From assembly GCA_964405075.1 (NCBI GenBank), contig CAYOMP010000116.1:1-8801 (forward strand): a stretch of DNA of 8,801 bases, read 5' to 3'. Below, in pieces: positions 5,870 through 8,801 of this stretch. Positions within the stretch are counted from its first letter, which is position 1, and the number at the start of each line of letters is the position of its first letter. The notes below the pieces were generated by a model. The model was not told the origin of the DNA, ran no database searches, and saw only the letters and a list, made by a program, of their open reading frames with translations. The position numbers and the translations under genes were made by a program. Source of the stretch: CAYOMP01 sp964405075. GTDB lineage: Bacteria; Bacillota; Clostridia; Lachnospirales; Lachnospiraceae.

Positions 5870-7549
5870 TTAAGCGTCTTTTCTATCTTCTTCACTAAAT
5901 GCATTCTCGATATTTCCGTTTGGTGCAACCATTGGCCATACCTTATCATCTTCATCAATAATACATTCAATAACTACTGGCTTATTAAGTGACATAGCCT
6001 TCTGGATAGCTGGCATTACCTCTTCTTTTGTTGTTACTCTAATGCCTTCAGCACCCATTGCTTCTGCAAATTTTACAAAATCAACACCATCTGTAAGAAT
6101 AGTATTAGAATAGCGTTTATCATAAAATAATGTCTGCCACTGTCTAACCATACCTAATACATGGTTATTAATTACAACTTCTATAATTGGAATATTCTTA
6201 CGAACAGCAGTAGCAATTTCATTCATATTCATTCTGAAACAACCATCTCCGGCAATATTAAATACATGCTTATCTGGGCAAGCAGTCTTCGCACCCATAC
6301 TAGCCCCAAGACCATATCCCATTGTTCCAAGACCACCTGATGTAAGAAGTGTTCTAGGATTTCTATATTTATAAAACTGTGCAGCCCACATCTGATGCTG
6401 ACCTACTTCAGTAGTGATGATGGCATCACCCTTTGTAGCCTCATAAATCTGTTCAATTACATATGGTCCAGTTAAACCTTCTGGATTGTATTTCAATGGA
6501 TATGTAGCTTTTAACTCTTTAACTTCATTAATCCACTCGTCATGATTTTGCTTTTCAAGTCTTGGATTAATTCTTTCTAATACTGCCTTTATATCACCTA
6601 TAACGCTGGCATATGCAGTAACATTTTTATTAATTTCAGCTGGGTCAATATCAATATGAAGAATTTTAGCATTTCTGGCAAAAGTTTTCGCATTACCAGT
6701 AACTCGGTCACTAAATCTTGCTCCAATTGTGATAAGTAAATCACACTTAGTTACACCAAAGTTAGATGCCTTAGTACCATGCATACCAAGCATACCTGTA
6801 TACAATTCATTTTCTCCGTCAAATACACCTTTACCCATTAATGTATCTGCAACTGGTGCCTGAACTTTTTCAACAAATTCTCTAACTTCTTTTGAAGCAT
6901 CTGAAAGAACTGCTCCACCACCAACTAAAATATATGGTTTTTTTGCTTCTTTAATCAATTCAATGGCAATCTGGATATCTGATTCTCTTATTGTTTCTGT
7001 AACTCTTGCTATTGGTTCAGGTGTAACTCTTTCATATTCTGTCGTAGCAGCAGTTACATCCTTTGTAATATCAACTAATACAGGACCTGGGCGACCACTT
7101 TGAGCAATTTTGAATGCTCTTCTAATTGTTGGAGCCAAATCTTCAATATCTTTTACAATAAAACTATATTTTGTAATAGGTGTAACAACACCTGCAATAT
7201 CAATTTCCTGGAATGAATCTTTTCCAAGTAACGAAACAGCAACGTTAGCTGTAATAGCAACTACTGGAATAGAATCCATATATGCTGTAGCAATACCTGT
7301 TACTAAGTTAGTTGCTCCCGGACCAGATGTAGCCATACATACACCTACTTTTCCTGTAGCTCTTGCATAACCATCTGCAGCATGAGAAGCTCCCTGCTCA
7401 TGTGATGTTAATACATGTTTGATTTCATCCTGATGTTTATATAATTCATCGTAGACATTAAGAATTGTTCCTCCTGGGTACCCAAATACTGTGTCTACGC
7501 CTTGTTCTTTTAAACATTCAATTACGATCTGCGAACCATTTAATTGCAT
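5870..7549 (-). CDS. ilvB: Acetolactate synthase (acetohydroxyacid synthase) large catalytic subunit
   Basis: A ThDP-, Mg- and FAD-dependent enzyme. It condenses two pyruvates to 2-acetolactate, or pyruvate and 2-oxobutyrate to 2-aceto-2-hydroxybutyrate: the first common step of valine, leucine and isoleucine synthesis. At 559 residues it has the normal length. The N-terminal ThDP domain shows FGYPGG (22-27) and the catalytic Glu51 in SHEQGA. The central FAD-binding domain has GARFSDRVTG (276-285). The C-terminal domain has the GDG...NN ThDP motif (GDG 434-436, Asn461-Asn462). GMVRQWQTLFY (466-476), with Trp471, and the VWPMVAPNG tail mark biosynthetic AHAS rather than other ThDP enzymes. GGGAGG (7560-7565) lies 10 bases from the ATG. 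It is downstream of ilvD on the same strand and ends the operon: no ilvN-like regulatory subunit follows before the terminator at 5651-5686. ThDP-site residues are GDGCFRMN rather than the more common GDGSFQMN. Confidence 0.97.
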   Translation of the reverse strand: MQLNGSQIVIECLKEQGVDTVFGYPGGTILNVYDELYKHQDEIKHVLTSHEQGASHAADGYARATGKVGVCMATSGPGATNLVTGIATAYMDSIPVVAITANVAVSLLGKDSFQEIDIAGVVTPITKYSFIVKDIEDLAPTIRRAFKIAQSGRPGPVLVDITKDVTAATTEYERVTPEPIARVTETIRESDIQIAIELIKEAKKPYILVGGGAVLSDASKEVREFVEKVQAPVADTLMGKGVFDGENELYTGMLGMHGTKASNFGVTKCDLLITIGARFSDRVTGNAKTFARNAKILHIDIDPAEINKNVTAYASVIGDIKAVLERINPRLEKQNHDEWINEVKELKATYPLKYNPEGLTGPYVIEQIYEATKGDAIITTEVGQHQMWAAQFYKYRNPRTLLTSGGLGTMGYGLGASMGAKTACPDKHVFNIAGDGCFRMNMNEIATAVRKNIPIIEVVINNHVLGMVRQWQTLFYDKRYSNTILTDGVDFVKFAEAMGAEGIRVTTKEEVMPAIQKAMSLNKPVVIECIIDEDDKVWPMVAPNGNIENAFSEEDRKDA

Positions 7550-7599
7550 ATACTATAATCCTCCCATATTATCTATATATATCTAATGTAGTATACCTC

Positions 7600-7715
7600 C
7601 AAAATCCAGACACTTCGTATCTGTCGTGCTACCGCACTCTTCGATTTTGTCGGTATCGCGCCAGAAAAAGTAAATACTCACTTTGTTCGTGCTTCCTTTT
7701 TCCTTGAGCGCGATA
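7600..7715 (-). repeat. Structured palindromic block between ilvD and ilvB (putative repeat element or RNA)
   Basis: This block sits 5 bases past the ilvD stop and is richer in GC than the AT-only leader next to it (7550-7599). On the minus strand a first hairpin forms from TATCGCGC/GCGCGATA (7654-7661 with 7708-7715), continued by GAAAAAG/CTTTTTC (7664-7670 with 7696-7702) around a 25-base loop. A second unit has an outer stem CAAAATC/GATTTTG (7600-7606 with 7643-7649). It encloses GTGC-TACC-GCAC (7626-7637) and a 7-bp hairpin 7607-7623 (one G-U on the minus strand, 3-base loop), a three-way-junction layout. The heptamer TCGTGCT recurs at 7624-7630 and 7687-7693. There are no transposase, target duplication or T-box hallmarks. 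It may be an interspersed palindromic repeat, an mRNA processing or stability element setting the IlvD:IlvB ratio, or a tiny gene (see the 32-codon frame at 7583-7681). The structure is seen; the role is inferred. Confidence 0.6.
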
Positions 7716-7719
7716 TATT

Positions 7720-8801
7720 TTAATTCTTTGGTATTTCAAGAACTGCACCTCTATTACCAGATGTAACCATTGATGCATAACGTGCAAGATAACCTGTTGT
7801 AATCTTAGGTTCTCTTGGTTGCCATTTAGCTCTTCTTGCTTCCATTTCTTCATCAGAAACTGCAAGTTCAATTTTATTTTCATTGATATTAATTTTGATA
7901 ATATCGCCTTCTTCTACTAAGGCAATTGGTCCACCTACTGCTGCTTCCGGTGATACGTGTCCAATAGATGCTCCTCTACTTGCTCCTGAAAAACGTCCGT
8001 CAGTAATAAGGGCAACTGATGCTCCAAGTCCCATACCAGCTATAGCTGATGTAGGATTTAACATTTCTCTCATACCTGGACCACCCTTAGGGCCTTCATA
8101 TCTAATGACAACAACGTCACCTGCAACAATTTTGCCACCTTTTATTGCAGCAATAGCATCTTCTTCACATTCAAATACTCTGGCAGGACCTTCATGTTCC
8201 ATCATTTCTGGAACTACAGCTGAACGTTTAACAACACCACCATCTGGTGCTAAGTTTCCTTTTAATACTGCTAAACCACCTGTTTTACTATATGGATTTT
8301 CAACAGGTCTAATAACTTCTGGATTACGGTTTTTAGCATTTTTAATATTTTCACCTACAGTTTTTCCAGTAACTGTCATACAATCTTTTTTAATTAATCC
8401 TAATTTATCAAGCTCATTCATTACAGCATACACGCCACCAGCTTCATTTAAATCTTCCATATATGTAGGACCAGCTGGTGCCAAATGACAAAGGTTAGGA
8501 GTTCTTGCACTAACTTCATTAGCATATGAAATTTCAAAATCTAATCCTAATTCATGTGCAATAGCTGGTAAATGTAGCATTGAGTTTGTTGAACATCCAA
8601 GAGCCATATCAACTGTTAATGCATTCTCTAATGCATCTTTTGTCATAATATCTCTTGGTCTGATATTCTTTTCATACATTTCCATTACTTTCATACCTGC
8701 ATGTTTTGCAAGCTTAATTCTTTCAGAATATACAGCTGGAATTGTACCATTTCCGCCAAGTCCCATACCTAATACTTCTGTTAAACAGTTCATACTATTA
8801 G
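7720..8801 (-). CDS. ilvD: Dihydroxy-acid dehydratase, C-terminal two thirds (cut by window edge)
   Basis: Dehydrates 2,3-dihydroxy-isovalerate and 2,3-dihydroxy-3-methylvalerate to the 2-oxo acids, the third step of branched-chain synthesis; an Fe-S enzyme. 359 complete residues are visible of about 555, so the N-terminus lies beyond the window edge. The frame stays open past the internal ATG at 8793-8791: the edge codons read (x)-Asn-Ser-Met-Asn-Cys, matching the family's TANSMNC motif. That Met is therefore internal and not a start, and its Cys is a known Fe-S ligand. Further hallmarks are GCSTNSMLHLPA, the NPTSAI segment and the second IlvD/Edd signature LITDGRFSGASRG, whose Ser is the proposed catalytic base. 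The C-terminus (GNRGAVLEIPKN) is intact. The choice of ilvD over the related edd rests on these motifs and on the ilvB neighbour. The gap to ilvB is 170 bases, unusually wide for an operon, because of the structured block at 7600-7715. Confidence 0.96.
   Translation of the reverse strand, partial: NSMNCLTEVLGMGLGGNGTIPAVYSERIKLAKHAGMKVMEMYEKNIRPRDIMTKDALENALTVDMALGCSTNSMLHLPAIAHELGLDFEISYANEVSARTPNLCHLAPAGPTYMEDLNEAGGVYAVMNELDKLGLIKKDCMTVTGKTVGENIKNAKNRNPEVIRPVENPYSKTGGLAVLKGNLAPDGGVVKRSAVVPEMMEHEGPARVFECEEDAIAAIKGGKIVAGDVVVIRYEGPKGGPGMREMLNPTSAIAGMGLGASVALITDGRFSGASRGASIGHVSPEAAVGGPIALVEEGDIIKININENKIELAVSDEEMEARRAKWQPREPKITTGYLARYASMVTSGNRGAVLEIPKN

Noticed and set aside
7566..7599. Separate promoter for ilvB in the AT-rich leader
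   Set aside because: The best pairing (TTGGAG, 17 bases, TATATA) matches consensus poorly; not enough to call, though a weak promoter cannot be excluded.
7550..7719. T-box or leader-peptide attenuator ahead of ilvB
   Set aside because: No T-box consensus, no run of Leu/Val/Ile codons, and no terminator with U-tract just before ilvB.
7629..7883. Minus-strand 84-codon frame overlapping the ilvD 3' end and the structured block
   Set aside because: It overlaps conserved ilvD coding sequence in another frame and has no ribosome site; it is open mainly because ilvD and the block are.
7883..8488. Plus-strand 201-codon open frame
   Set aside because: It is antisense to ilvD, with Pro/Ser/Ile-rich composition typical of a reverse-strand shadow.

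Overview
The window is AT-rich, with strong AGGAGG-type ribosome binding sites, sigma-A-like promoters and U-rich hairpin terminators. Together with the protein types (a short 387-residue SerA, a SEC-C protein, a C_GCAxxG_C_C protein), this suggests a low-GC Firmicute, most likely a gut clostridium of the Lachnospiraceae type. That placement is inference from sequence character, not from a database match. The region is mainly amino-acid biosynthesis chromosome, with no phage, transposase, CRISPR or RNA gene that I can recognise.

Layout: (1) 1-425, minus strand: the 5' part of an unrecognised single-pass membrane protein, transcribed divergently from aroC, each with its own promoter. (2) 622-1725, plus strand: aroC (chorismate synthase), the only complete plus-strand gene. 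It converges on the following minus-strand genes, and a long hairpin at 1881-1964 separates them. (3) 1965-2996, minus strand: a SEC-C zinc-motif protein followed by a C_GCAxxG_C_C cysteine-motif protein, with a terminator-like hairpin between them. (4) 3250-5524, minus strand: serC then serA, a two-gene serine operon with a GTG-started serC and a terminator at 3082-3140. (5) 5870-8801, minus strand: ilvD (cut by the window edge) then ilvB, ending at a strong hairpin at 5651-5686.

How the genes work together: SerA and SerC carry out the first two steps from 3-phosphoglycerate towards serine. IlvB and IlvD catalyse the first and third steps of branched-chain amino acid synthesis. AroC closes the shikimate pathway. 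No serB, ilvN, ilvC or ilvE is visible here.

The most unusual part is the 170-base gap between ilvD and ilvB. Just after the ilvD stop it holds a roughly 116-base block of distinct base composition (about 7600-7715) with nested inverted repeats: a long two-part hairpin plus a three-way-junction-like fold. It also carries a 32-codon GTG-initiated open frame. It looks like an inserted palindromic repeat or a structured intercistronic RNA, and it is the best candidate for something undescribed.
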